DNA of 64,000 bases from Anabas testudineus. Its lineage: Eukaryota > Chordata > Actinopteri > Anabantiformes > Anabantidae. Below the pieces are notes generated by a model. It saw only the letters and a list, made by a program, of their open reading frames with translations, did not search any database and was not told the origin of the DNA. Shown one piece after another: positions 1 through 10,884 of this stretch. Both the position numbers and the translations under genes were made by a program. The stretch covers positions 20,393,095 through 20,457,094 of the forward strand of contig NC_046616.1 of assembly GCF_900324465.2 (NCBI RefSeq), written 5' to 3'. The first letter of the stretch is position 1. Each line of letters opens with the position of its first letter.

Positions 1-190
1 ATTCATTTGTTTTCTTAATGATGTGATCATTTAAAGCACTCAAATCATATTGTACATCTGAACAGACACTATCTTGGTTTATGAACATGTGTTTCATTTT
101 CACCTCTTGATTTTTTTTTTTTTTTTTTGCAGTAATGTCTGCTCCACACCGGCTGTTATGAATTAATTGACAGTTTGTCTTTCCTTCCAG

Positions 191-400
191 GGCACAGCAG
201 ACATCAGCGTTGTTCCTCCCATCGATGTGCTCTGGATCAGAGGCAGAGAGGGGGGAAACTACTACTACTCTTTTGGAGGTTGCCACAGGTTCGCTGCGTA
301 TCAGAGGTTGAACATGCCGACTATCCCGGCTAAGATCATCAAATCAAATGTGTCAGACCTTAGAACATACTTGGGGTCGTCAACGCCAGATCTGCGGTGA
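191..400 (+). CDS. srxn1: Sulfiredoxin, last coding exon (partial gene)
   Basis: This is the 3' coding exon of sulfiredoxin, the ATP-dependent reductase that repairs over-oxidised (sulfinic) cysteine in 2-Cys peroxiredoxins. It begins right after a pyrimidine-rich acceptor (TTTCCTTCCAG, ending at 190) and ends at TGA 398-400. The exon encodes about 69 residues, including VPPIDVLWI, the catalytic FGGCHR motif (its Cys corresponds to human Cys99) and a C-terminal [10 protein letters not shown] that almost matches the end of human SRXN1. The N-terminal half, with the start codon, lies left of the window. The reading frame is open upstream to an in-frame ATG at 167, but that stretch overlaps the acceptor tract and is intronic. 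The 3' UTR probably ends near an AGTAAA-type signal around 590. No breaks were seen. Confidence 0.95.
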   Translation, partial: GTADISVVPPIDVLWIRGREGGNYYYSFGGCHRFAAYQRLNMPTIPAKIIKSNVSDLRTYLGSSTPDLR

Positions 401-1258
401 TGCTGGAAAACAGCCGATGACTGTAGAAAAAATTATTTACCAGCAGGGGGAAATGTAACTCTTCATTTAAAACCAGGAAGTTGAAATGGAATTTAAAACT
501 TATGTGTGTGTCAGTGTGTGTTATTTTGTACATTTGACCAAATCAGTGCCTGTGATTTAACAGCTTTTACCTTCAAACCCAAGTTTGCACAGTAAAAAAG
601 TTCAACTGATTATTTTGCTTGTGTCATTTTCTCATGCCTTTTAAAAATGTGATGAATCTGTGGGGACCGCTACCATCTTTATGTACAGCAAATGCAGAAA
701 TATGCATTAAGCTGACTGACACAGCAACAGTCTGCAAATGTTGAGGCCTTTTGCCAGCAGACATTTTGAGATTTCGCAGGTGTTACTAATAAGACTAATG
801 ATGGCTCTGTTGTATTCAGGCGTCCCAGTAAACAGTGACAGTGAGCCAGCAGGCTCAATATGTTGCTGCATTGTCGCCGTGCCAGCAGAACGGGTCTAAA
901 TTGCTTATTGCTTGTTACTTTTACTCTGTTATGTATTTGGTGTGAGTCGTTAACAAGTGAAACCAGCCAAACTAACAAACCATGACATGTTTGTACCTTG
1001 TGACTTGTGTAGACATTTGGTTTGTTGAAAATGTTTTGCAGCTCTTTACCGACTGGGAGGTATCGTTGCTGTCACAATTTCCCAATAATTACAATGCTGG
1101 TTGAAGTTGGAGTTAAAAGACACTGATGTGAATGGTTTTTCTAGCTTGGCTGCTCTTGATGATAACTGATCTTAGAAGTTGGGACAATTCTTTAGGAGAA
1201 TTTGTACAACACCTTTACATTTCTACACATTTCCCAAAGCAGTACTCAAGAGTAAGCT

Positions 1259-1285
1259 CACACACACACACACACACACACACAC
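1259..1285. repeat. CA dinucleotide microsatellite
   Basis: About 13 uninterrupted CA units lie in intergenic DNA downstream of srxn1. A looser CA/TA-rich tract follows near 1400-1430. Confidence 0.9.
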
Positions 1286-4200
1286 CAGCTACTTGTTGTG
1301 AATAAGGTGATGAACACATTTAATTGTCTGTAAGCTGTGCTATATATTAAAAACACATCTCTCCAAAACAGCAAAACTGTTCCTACTGAATATTGCTCTG
1401 TCTCACACACAGACACACACATATATATAAGCTATATGTTCCACATTTATACATCAATGTAGAACCTGAAAGTGTACCACCTGGAAAGTATAATTTCATT
1501 TAGAAGCACACTCTTGATAGCAAACTATCAAATTGATTATTTTCATTTGTGCTTTTATCTTGGTTTAGTTTTATTTGGAGATTTTCTAATAACTTTTTAT
1601 TGTCACTTAACAAGCAGCACCTGCAGTAATAATAAAAAGACCAATGAACAGAAATGATACAAGCTTAAATAATGCAGCTTTTGGGAAACAGAACACTGAT
1701 TAATACGACAAAATATAAAACATTTTATTTTAATTCTTGAAGTTTGTAAACTTGCACACTACAGTATATAGGATCCATGTCATGTCCACAGATTTCTAAT
1801 AACACAGTGCAGGGCATCACACTGAATGAATGAAGATGGAAGTGATTTCAAACTCATTCCTAGATCCTAAAACTGAAGCATCATCATTTTGTTATTTTGT
1901 TATAACACATTTTGTTATGTGCACCTTCAAGTTCCTCTTGACAAAGATTTAAAGGCACATTTAATTAGCATTTATATATAATTATTCCAAAAAGTTATTT
2001 TTAGTCTGAAATTATATTGAAACATCCCTTTAGTCTTTTCATCTCTCGGCACTAGTGTTAATTTTAGAGATCAAACAGTGCGGCTCTGCTTTAAAGGGGC
2101 AGCAGTCGAGAATGAGGAGGAACTGAACGTGCATTATATGATTAACGTTTTCATTAACTGAAAGACAGACGGGGTGACAACAGTACTACTACTGTCATTA
2201 AGTAGGACTGTACCAAAAGTACTCAGTAGTATTTTAATTCCAACAAAAATAAATTAAATTTCAGCGTCAATTTTTTCAGTCACATGTGTGTTCATGCACA
2301 TCCTTCGCTTGATTGTGATGTTTCAGACAGCACAAGAAGGCGAGGTAACAGACAGGAGCCTACAGACCAGATGGTGTGCAGAGGGAGTCAGGTATTATGC
2401 GAACATCAGGCTGACAACGTCTTATTCAAGATGTTGAGTCTTGCTGAGTCTGTCCCTTCTTCCCATCACCAGTCTTTCTTCCACGTCGTCTCTGAACAGG
2501 ATCCCTCCTGTTGCCTTCCAGATTGTGTTTTTACCGGAGAATTGGGAGGAATGAGAAACGTGTTCTTAGCTCCGTTCATATGAAAATCCTGCTGCACCAA
2601 GACCTTCTTTCACTTTTTTTGAAATGCCATCAGATCAAATCATTCTAATAGTTTGCAAGCATCAGTCCTTTTTTAGTGTAACTGCACTACATTTACAATA
2701 AATAACAGTTATCTTTTACCTTTATTAAACATACAAAATGACGATAATAATAGTTTGATGTGTTTTAAATAGTCCTGTGTGTAAATGTAGTATTAGTTTG
2801 TTGTTTGTACTGACCTTGGGACCGGCCCAGCTTCCTTAATCAAGTCAGACAACAGTCTCCGTGCTCCTGCTTTAAAGGAAGGAACTTTAGGTTTGTGGAA
2901 TATTGTACTATAAGTGAACCTTATGCACAGACGAGGCCTTTCTGATCATGCTGCGAGCTCAGAGCTGCTTGATGCTCTCCCTTTGTGGCTATTGAGGAAA
3001 TGAAGGGAGACATTAGGCAGTTTTTACCGACTCACCCTGAAGGACTCTAAATTTCTCCTCTGAATCGTCGCGTGTGAGAAGATTTCCTGCAGCTCGTTCA
3101 CTGTCTGGAAGTAACCATATCCTCAAAGGGGGTTTGACACGCAACACCAATATGAAAAAAAGACTGTTGCACCTGTTGCTTCAAGGAGCAGTTTTCATGG
3201 GTGGTTCTGTGCACTTTATCTTTGAGGATTTGAACAGATCAAGGGGATTTATAAGGGCTAAGAAGAGGAAGTGTTTGTGGGCATTTTCACAAATGGATTG
3301 GGACCATGTCGATTCTCATAGACTTTTTATCAGTTGTTGTTGTATTGTTCCGTGACAACACATGAACCATGAAATCTGGTGATGTCCACACCAGGTTTGA
3401 TTTTTTTCTCTGTTCAGTAAAGTTTTCTCTTCTGCTAAATAGCAAAAAAACAACTGAACTCAATTTCCCAAGTTTTGATTTTGAGTTTATCTAACTGCAA
3501 CATTTCATTTCTGTTAACTTTATACTATTTTTACAAGAGCAAAACTTAGAAATGGTAATTAATGTTACTGTGAGTTTACTCTAGTCAAAACAACATGTTG
3601 TAATGTTTTTTTAATAAGCTTGGTTTCCAATTACAATAATAATGTTATTATTATTGTCCGTTCATCCATAATCTTGTTGTTAGCTATTTAGTTTTTATTG
3701 TACTGCCAATACGATTGACCCACACCGGGAAGTGACTGAAACACTTTAAATTATTATCGGAGAAGACATCTAACCTCTCTAAAACATACTATATAAAGAC
3801 ACATAATGCACAAAAAAGGATTTCTGTATTTCTTACAGTATGCTGACTGCATGCAAATAAATGTTTCTAATTACCTTAGTTTGATAAGTTAAATAAATGA
3901 TCCGTGGGACGTTTATGTTGTAAGATATAATCGAAGTAGATTAAAAGGGTTGAAAATAAACTGATGTGTTTTGTTTGTTATGATGCATCAGTCTTTTCTG
4001 TAACTGCAATATACAGAAATATTCAGCACTCCACCAGCTGATGATGCAGAACTATATTAATCTTTAAATCACATATGGTGCAGATATCTGCATGGGCCAG
4101 TATCACATTCATACTGTATAGTGCTGTACGTTTGTGTTCAGAGTTCTCTTGGGATACATCATTGTTTGAAGGTAATGTGATAAACAATAATAGAAAGAGG

Positions 4201-6699
4201 CTTTTCCCTCTATAAAGTGATCTGGTAGCAGAGTAGATCTATCAAAACCTTACTCGGTCTCTCCTGCACAGTCTGCACATGTAGAATGGCCCTGAAAAAT
4301 GATCTCTGGTTAACCAGCTCAGCCATTTGTTCCACTTGGATAGGTGTTACAACCAAATCCTCTTGAAAGAATTGAGGTTTAGGTGACTGAAGCAATGAGG
4401 ACTTCTCACAGCTTCCTATCCGGAATTCCCTCAGACTACCGGTGGCTGCAGGCGTGTAATTTGTGCCAGATTTGCAACAACGTATCCACCCTGTGACCTC
4501 ACCACAGAGACACTTTGTGCATATTCGCCTCTATGTAGCTTTGTCAAAGTATGCATGTAGCATAATAGCAGTAGAATGTGTTTCACACATTTATCTAGTC
4601 TCCTTGATGCATTGAGCTTTGCCAGTGACATAACATAAACATAAACATATTTAACTTGAACAGCCTCCACTGTAAAACTACTGGTTGACTCATTAAGGTT
4701 TTGTGTGTAGGCTAATACATTACCATGTACTTCACATCAGCTTTGTCATCTCTGTGACTTCAGTTACAGTTGAAGCTGTGCCAGTGGGGGTGGAATGGAA
4801 AAAAGTGTAGGGGAACCACAACTGAATAAAACGCTTTCTCAGCAAACATTCTTCAAACTTCTCAAACACAGGGGTTTTTCATAACATTATTATTCGCTAC
4901 ATTGCAACAATTACTGGAAGGGAGCCGCCATTAATAGACCATTTCATCCGCTTTTGCTGCAATGATGGGCCACAATATTTCATGTTGTTCAGAGATGAAA
5001 AGTACAGTGGCAAATTTGTGAACACTTTAGAATTATGTTCTAGTTCTGCAGAAATACCTAAATGACCTAAAACACTCATCAACTCATCATGTAGCAGATA
5101 GTGGGAACAAAATTAACAATATGAGAATAAAAAAAAAGACAAAACAAACAAACAAACATCACTCTAATGAATTTATTGTGCAGCTATGAGAGCAGCTTCA
5201 GGCCCAAATGATGATACAGACACCACTCCTGTGGTCACAGTGTGGTCACAGTGGTGCTGAATGTTTTCTGTTAGCACTCAATCTGCCTGACAGTTGACAG
5301 GTGGAGTCCAAAGTCATTAGAAATTCATTCATTCACCCTTTCCAGCCTACTGAGCATCATCTTCCTATAAGGTCTTAAGAAATGTCTTTGGTTTGACCCG
5401 TGACAAACTTATATCAAGACCAGATTTGTCTTCTTACAATAAGACAGGACCTCTCAGACTCTCAGTTGATTGTCATCCCATTGACTGAAACACCCTTTCA
5501 AACGAATAGATAACCCTAGTGGTTCACATACTTTTGAAGGAATTAGTGTAATTTGGTCTCATTTGAAAATCTAATCCTGTTTCATGTCATTCTTATGGAG
5601 AAATAGAGAAAATTCTCAAACTCTTAAACATAACTGTACATATTTCTAGGTCATTTTAAATTTAAAGCACCGTCAGCAGGGTGAAGGGTAAAATTGGTTA
5701 GAAGTGGTGTAAAGTATTTTTAGCCTTGAACGGGGAACAAACAGAAGGTGAATATAGGAGTATATGTGACATGCCATTATCTTCAAGCCGGGTCATTTAC
5801 ACTGAAAGAAATCTTTATAACTAAAAATGTTTTCTAACTTATGTTTTAAAAAAGGCTGCAGAGTTTTCTAAAGCAGATGGTCACTGAAGTTTCTAGCAAA
5901 CATAACAGGAGTACATAGTTTGTTTACTAGTCAGCCTGAGATTTAACGCTTTAGGCAGTGCTTACAGCAGCAGGAAGACGTACAGTATGTGGGCTCAAAA
6001 TAAACTACAAAGTCTGTGTTGATTGGAATAAGTGAACATGTTGTTCAGCTTTTCAGGAGGTTTACAGGCACTATGAACAGTGACCAGTTCCCCATCGAAG
6101 GAAAGTGAATGAGACTCAGTGTCACTGCGGCACAACAGAATAAAATAGGCTACACAGACTCCTCTCACCTGTGCACATGTAAATTTGAATGTTTTAAGGA
6201 AACTAGATAATAATTCACTGCCTGGCCAAAAAATCAAAAAGGAAACAGGTGAGAGTCATCTATTACATAGTTACTGCACAATGAGGTCAGCTGACTAGAA
6301 CTCATTTCTGCTGGTACATTGATATATTTGACTTTTTTTTTATTTATTATTTTATTTTATTTATTTTTGGGTATTTTTAATGGTGTGAGATACTAAAACA
6401 TTTAAAATAAGCTCCTGGATCTGAGAACTAAATTTAGTGTTGTCTGAGCAACATCTGTCTGTCATGTGAAACTAGCGTGCTCATAATGGAAATGCTAACA
6501 TCCTGGTAACAGGTGGCATGTTCACCATCTCAGTTTAGTTTACTATTTTTGTAATATCTCACAATTAACACTAAACACAAAATCAAACTGTGACTGACGT
6601 GAGCGTAATTTGGTTTTTCTATTATATAATACGGGCCAAAAAACAAAAAGAAAGAAAGACAAGAAAAGCTGGTGATTGCACATAGCAAAATGTCAAAGG

Positions 6700-6935
6700 A
6701 AGGAAACTAAGTTATTGCAATTCATCCTCTGAGCATCATGAATATAGTGTATGTAGTGTGTGTTCACCAACTTTTATAACAATCAATCAAATAGTTGAGG
6801 TGAGATTTTTCACTGGAAGCCAGAAATGTTAAGTTGATGTTGGCAGGAAAGAAAAAACACTATGTGGATCACTAAAGTTATTAGGATTCATCCTCTGGGG
6901 ACACGGAATGTGTGTATAAAATATCATGGATGGAC
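6700..6935 (+). repeat. Diverged two-unit interspersed repeat
   Basis: Two related units lie about 165 bp apart in direct orientation. Each contains AAGTTATT, then ATTCATCCTCT, then a diverged segment ending in GAAT (near 6709-6743 and 6875-6909). I recognise this arrangement as an interspersed repeat common in percomorph fish, but I cannot assign its class from memory. A weaker possible fragment lies near 50612-50700, marked by a CTCATGGTGGTGCTAG motif. Confidence 0.5.
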
Positions 6936-8462
6936 TGACAGACTGACATTACTGTCCACAGCATGGTCAAACATGTGACAACACAGTCAAAGAGTGCAGC
7001 AGAGTGTCGTCCACTCTGTGGCTCAGACAGAGCTGCTGTTCTCAGGTCTCTGATCCACAACAACACAGATCTCAGTGGGTGGCAAACCCAACATGCTGTC
7101 TCCTCCTCACTATGGACGAATGGTTCCACTTCCTCTGTGGACGAGCAAAAGATGATTTGATGACGCGTCTTTAGTCCCAAGTCAACACGTGTACACCGGT
7201 TCCCACGCCTCACAAGCTCGTATCATCAGCTCAGAATAAAACGTCATGGTTCCTGATGAATGTGTTTAAGTACATAGTAACAGAGTGTGTGTGAGAATTG
7301 CAACATCAATTGTTAGCTGATATTTGTTGATAGTTAAACTATTATTTCTGGATCATCACATATCATATCAAATACAGTTTTGTGGTGTTGTAATTAATTT
7401 ATATTTAGTTAAATCTCTGCAGAGACTACCTTGTGAAATGTTCACACAGTCACTGGTGGTCAGAGTCCTGTATTTGGTTCATGTCCTTTGTGAGACCTTG
7501 GTGCTCGTTCAGCTCAGTTTGGATGTCTGATGTCTGACTTGCAGCTGAGGCACACTGAAGTGGTTGGCTGTGCTGCCGGCTGTGGTTGGATCCGACCTTT
7601 GCCTGCTGTGGTGTCTAGGAGGGAGAAGTCAACCATTTGCCACTGCTTTGTTTTTCCGCTTTTAACTTGAGACAGCGAGACAACAAATCCTTGGCATTCC
7701 ACAATCATCTGCTCAGTGTTGATTTACTCACAATTAATTTTGCCCTGTTGCCTGAACTGTGATTGGCAGCAGGAGCCAAAAGCAGCATTTAATACATAAC
7801 AATGAGATTACAAATAACTCTAGCCTGTGGTGAAATAGTGATACAATACAAGGTCACATAATAAGCCAGGCTTCCTGACAAAGCACATTCAAATTAAAGA
7901 ACTTCTTACATTTGACTTGAATATTTCCATTGGAAATTTGCAAGCCTCCAAGACAAACACAATTTACATACATGGCACAACTTCTCCAATCGTCTGCACA
8001 ATTGTGTTCAGATGTTTGTCACTGACGTTTTACGGACACATTTTTAGGTATGTTTTGTGTACCCACCAACAAAAACTAACCTCAGTGGGTGGTAGCACCA
8101 TAAACATGTCAGACTAACACTAGATAGTAAAAGGTGCCATTAAAAACATTTGTACATTTTGCAAGTATATAATCGCACTGCTGGAGGAGACAGAAGCCCC
8201 CTGAGTCCTGCACTTACAGACAAGTTACAAGAACATTTACTCAAGTGCTGCACTTTATCACAAGTTTATACTTCAACTTCATTATAGCTAATATCAGTTT
8301 ATTGTACTATAACAAACGTCCAACAAACAAAAGAAATCTAATAGCTTAAGGAAGTAGTGAATAACGACAAGTATATTACCAAAACACACCGAAACTGCAA
8401 ATGCACTCTCACTTGACCTTTGACATATTCATGTCAATTATTGTAGATTTTTAATTTCAAAC

Positions 8463-8465
<3 letters not shown>

Positions 8466-8501
<36 letters not shown>
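8466..8501. repeat. GT dinucleotide microsatellite
   Basis: An uninterrupted GT tract of about 18 units, roughly 70 bp upstream of the tcf15 TATA box. Its place in the proximal promoter means length variation could affect promoter spacing; that effect is inference. Confidence 0.9.
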
Positions 8502-8503
<2 letters not shown>

Positions 8504-8570
8504 GCAGTGTTTTTACTTGAGAGGCTACTGTAACACTTTGCTGTGTGCAGCTCCGCCCATGCAGCTACAG

Positions 8571-8578
8571 TATAAGAG
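8571..8578 (+). promoter_or_regulatory. tcf15: TATA box of tcf15
   Basis: TATAAGAG lies 220 bp upstream of the tcf15 start codon. A GC-box-like CTCCGCCC lies about 20 bp further upstream, and a CAGCTG E-box follows at about 8581. Transcription would be expected to begin near 8600, giving a 5' UTR of about 190 bases. This is a sequence-only prediction. Confidence 0.6.
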
Positions 8579-8790
8579 TCCAGCTGACCTGGTAGTCAGG
8601 GTCCGTCCTTCCAACAGGCCAACGCAAACTGACCTCTGAAGACTCGGTCAGCTTAAAAAAAAACTGTTTTTTTTTTCACCAGCCGTTTTGTTCAGCCAGT
8701 GTTTCACACTGACATGTGGGGATAGTTCCTGGGTTTGTGTTCGGACTGATCTCACAGAGGACTTGACGCGGGGACTGGTCACTTTTCAGG

Positions 8791-9908
8791 ATGACTTTTG
8801 CCATGCTGCGGCCTGTGGCGACGCACTTGATCTACTCAGACTTCACTGTCACGTCCGAGGACGATGACAACCGCAGCGAAAGCGACGGCAGCTCGGAGCA
8901 AAGTTACTGCAGCTCCGGTGAAAAACGCAGAAGGATTTCGCACAAACTGGAAGGAGACTCCGCGGTGGTCATGAAGCAGAGGAGCGCCGCTAACGCCAGG
9001 GAGAGAGGCAGGACGCAAAGTGTCAACACCGCATTCACGGCTCTTCGGACTCTCATCCCCACCGAGCCAGTGGACAGAAAGCTGTCCAAGATTGAGACTC
9101 TTCGCCTGGCATCCAGCTACATTTCCCACCTGGCAAACGTGCTTCTTATTGGAGACGGCGGCGCTGAGGAACAACCGTGCCTCGGCGCGGTCCATGCGCA
9201 AGGAGAGAGCGGGGCGAAGCAGCCGCGGACCATCTGCACCTTCTGTTTGAGCAACCAGAGGAAAGGGGTAAATGCTGTGTTACTGCACATCAGAAACACA
9301 CAGAAAATACGGTGCACTACAGCTGATGCTATAATATACTATAATGATAATAATAATATATGATATTAAAAATATCACAGTGGCACAGATGGATATGAAA
9401 CTGGGCCTTTAGCTGTGAACCCAGACATGTATTGTTGATCTTAATTATACTAGTAAGAGATTTGACTTTTATGCTGCATCTGTTTGCCTTTTACTTTGGA
9501 CACTCTATGACATTTTATGACATTTTATTGTTTTTTTTAAGTGTGTGCGTAGAAATCGCTTTTACGCACTGCACATCTTGGCGCTCAGTGTAAATTCCTC
9601 ACACAGTCAGACACAGATGTTTTTTACTGGAAGAACTACACTGGTAGTATAAAACATAATGTGATAGGCAACTTCATTTTCAGCTTCGTCCTGCAAGTGG
9701 AAATTAATTTAAACATCTAACGAGGAGGCTAAAAACTAATCATGTTTTCATTTCCCTGCAGGTAAAATACAGGAGGCTAGTGATGCAATCAAGTATGTTC
9801 TTGTTTAATCTTCCTAAGACAGATATTTCTCCCTTTTCTTTCCAGATGAAGGATGGCAAAGAGTGTTTAAAAATGCGAGGGCTGGGTCCAGTGCGGACGA
9901 GACGCTGA
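8791..9908 (+). CDS. tcf15: Transcription factor 15 (paraxis), bHLH
   Basis: tcf15 is a Twist-family bHLH transcription factor of paraxial mesoderm and somites that pairs with E-proteins at E-boxes. Coding exons are 8791-9267 and 9846-9908; both splice ends are GT/AG in phase 0, giving 179 residues. Visible parts: the N-terminus MTFAMLRPV, like human MAFALLRPV; an acidic-serine stretch [11 protein letters not shown]; a basic region and helix-loop-helix at about residues 63-115, including [15 protein letters not shown] and [17 protein letters not shown]; and the paraxis-specific [12 protein letters not shown] at the exon junction. The second exon supplies CLKMRG, matching CLKVRG in human TCF15 and unlike scleraxis. 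One basic-region residue is Gly (RERGR) where mammals have Asp, at a position that varies in the family. The human protein is about 199 residues; the fish form lacks its Gly-rich spacer. Confidence 0.96.
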
Positions 9909-9984
9909 CTGAAGCCCAGTGAAAGATAATCAACCTGAAAATCCTCAAAGACTTTCTCAGGGAAGAGTCAAAGCTGGAGTTCCA

Positions 9985-9986
<2 letters not shown>

Positions 9987-10068
<82 letters not shown>

Positions 10069-10079
10069 ACACACACACA
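9987..10079. repeat. Long AC microsatellite in the tcf15 3' UTR
   Basis: About 46 AC units with one AG interruption start 79 bp after the tcf15 stop codon and end before its poly(A) signal, so the tract should be transcribed in the mature mRNA. The reverse strand reads as a meaningless Val/Cys repeat frame. Confidence 0.95.
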
Positions 10080-10248
10080 TGCTGGATGAAACGATGGATC
10101 CAAAGAAGAGACTATTTATACTTGACTGGGAAATGTAAGCATAAGCCTTTCAAAGATGCAGTGCATTTGTTTGAAACTTATGAGTTTTGTCCATTTGTTT
10201 TTTTTGTTTTTTTTTTTTGTTTTGTTTTGTTTTTTTGCAAAAGTTTTA

Positions 10249-10254
10249 AATAAA
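10249..10254 (+). terminator. tcf15: Poly(A) signal of tcf15
   Basis: A canonical AATAAA lies 341 bp after the stop codon, after a T/GT-rich stretch. It is the first canonical signal downstream of the gene. Confidence 0.65.
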
Positions 10255-10871
10255 ATATATATTTTATCAAGATCTTAGAGATTCCCAATTTCCTGATTTG
10301 GGTTTGAATTATGTTTGATGTGTAACACACTGTGACATAAACAAAGCGGTTGTTCTTGTTATACATATTTCAGGTTTCATGCGGTGATTTGACATTTATA
10401 TACACACACACCAATAATCTTTTGGTACATTCTCTGTTTTATGGCAGGTGAAATTTTATAAAAGGTGCAAACACGTCCAAAGCATACAGCTTGGTGGCAG
10501 CTTGGAAAATTTATATACTTATAAAGAAACACAAAATACTGTATTTATTTAATTTCCAGTTTAATGGATGACATGTGTTATATGTCTTTGTTAAAAGACA
10601 TTTCATATGCACACATGTTCACTGTTTCCAGTAATGTTGCTGAGACGTTTATAAAGCCTACACAGCCACAGCAGAGGTTAAGGGTTTCTGATGTCGCTGC
10701 CCGGTGTATTTTTTTCCACATCTCACGACCGCTATCTTTTGAAGTCTGTTATCGATTAGTCACGGCAAATAGTAGCCCACACTCAGCTCGGGAGCCCCCA
10801 ACACAGCTGTTGGTATGTCAGAGGAATAAATCACTGCTGTGGGCCCAATCGACAGAGAGAGATGGGGTTAG

Positions 10872-10884
10872 AGGTCAGAGGTCA
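10872..10884 (+). promoter_or_regulatory. Perfect DR1 nuclear-receptor half-site pair
   Basis: AGGTCA, a one-base spacer and AGGTCA form an exact direct repeat of the consensus half-site. DR1 is the classic site type for HNF4, RXR, PPAR and COUP-TF dimers. It lies about 1 kb downstream of tcf15. Occupancy is unknown, and a chance match is possible. Confidence 0.35.

Larger units (their letters stand above)
401..8570. other. 3' UTR of srxn1 and intergenic DNA up to tcf15
   Basis: This stretch of about 8.2 kb has no recognisable exon. Its open frames are short (at most about 110 codons), lack known motifs and look random. It contains a CA microsatellite near 1260, further CA-rich DNA near 1400, a diverged dimeric repeat near 6700-6935 and a GT microsatellite at 8466. 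Distal regulatory DNA for tcf15 could lie here, but nothing can be asserted from one genome. Confidence 0.6.

Noticed and set aside
8836-9201. 121-codon antisense frame and other frames over tcf15 exon 1
   Set aside because: These are shadows of the GC-rich bHLH exon; the sense frame has the family motifs and splice phase.
9814-10080. 88-codon antisense frame rich in Val and Cys
   Set aside because: It is a translation of the AC microsatellite in the tcf15 3' UTR.
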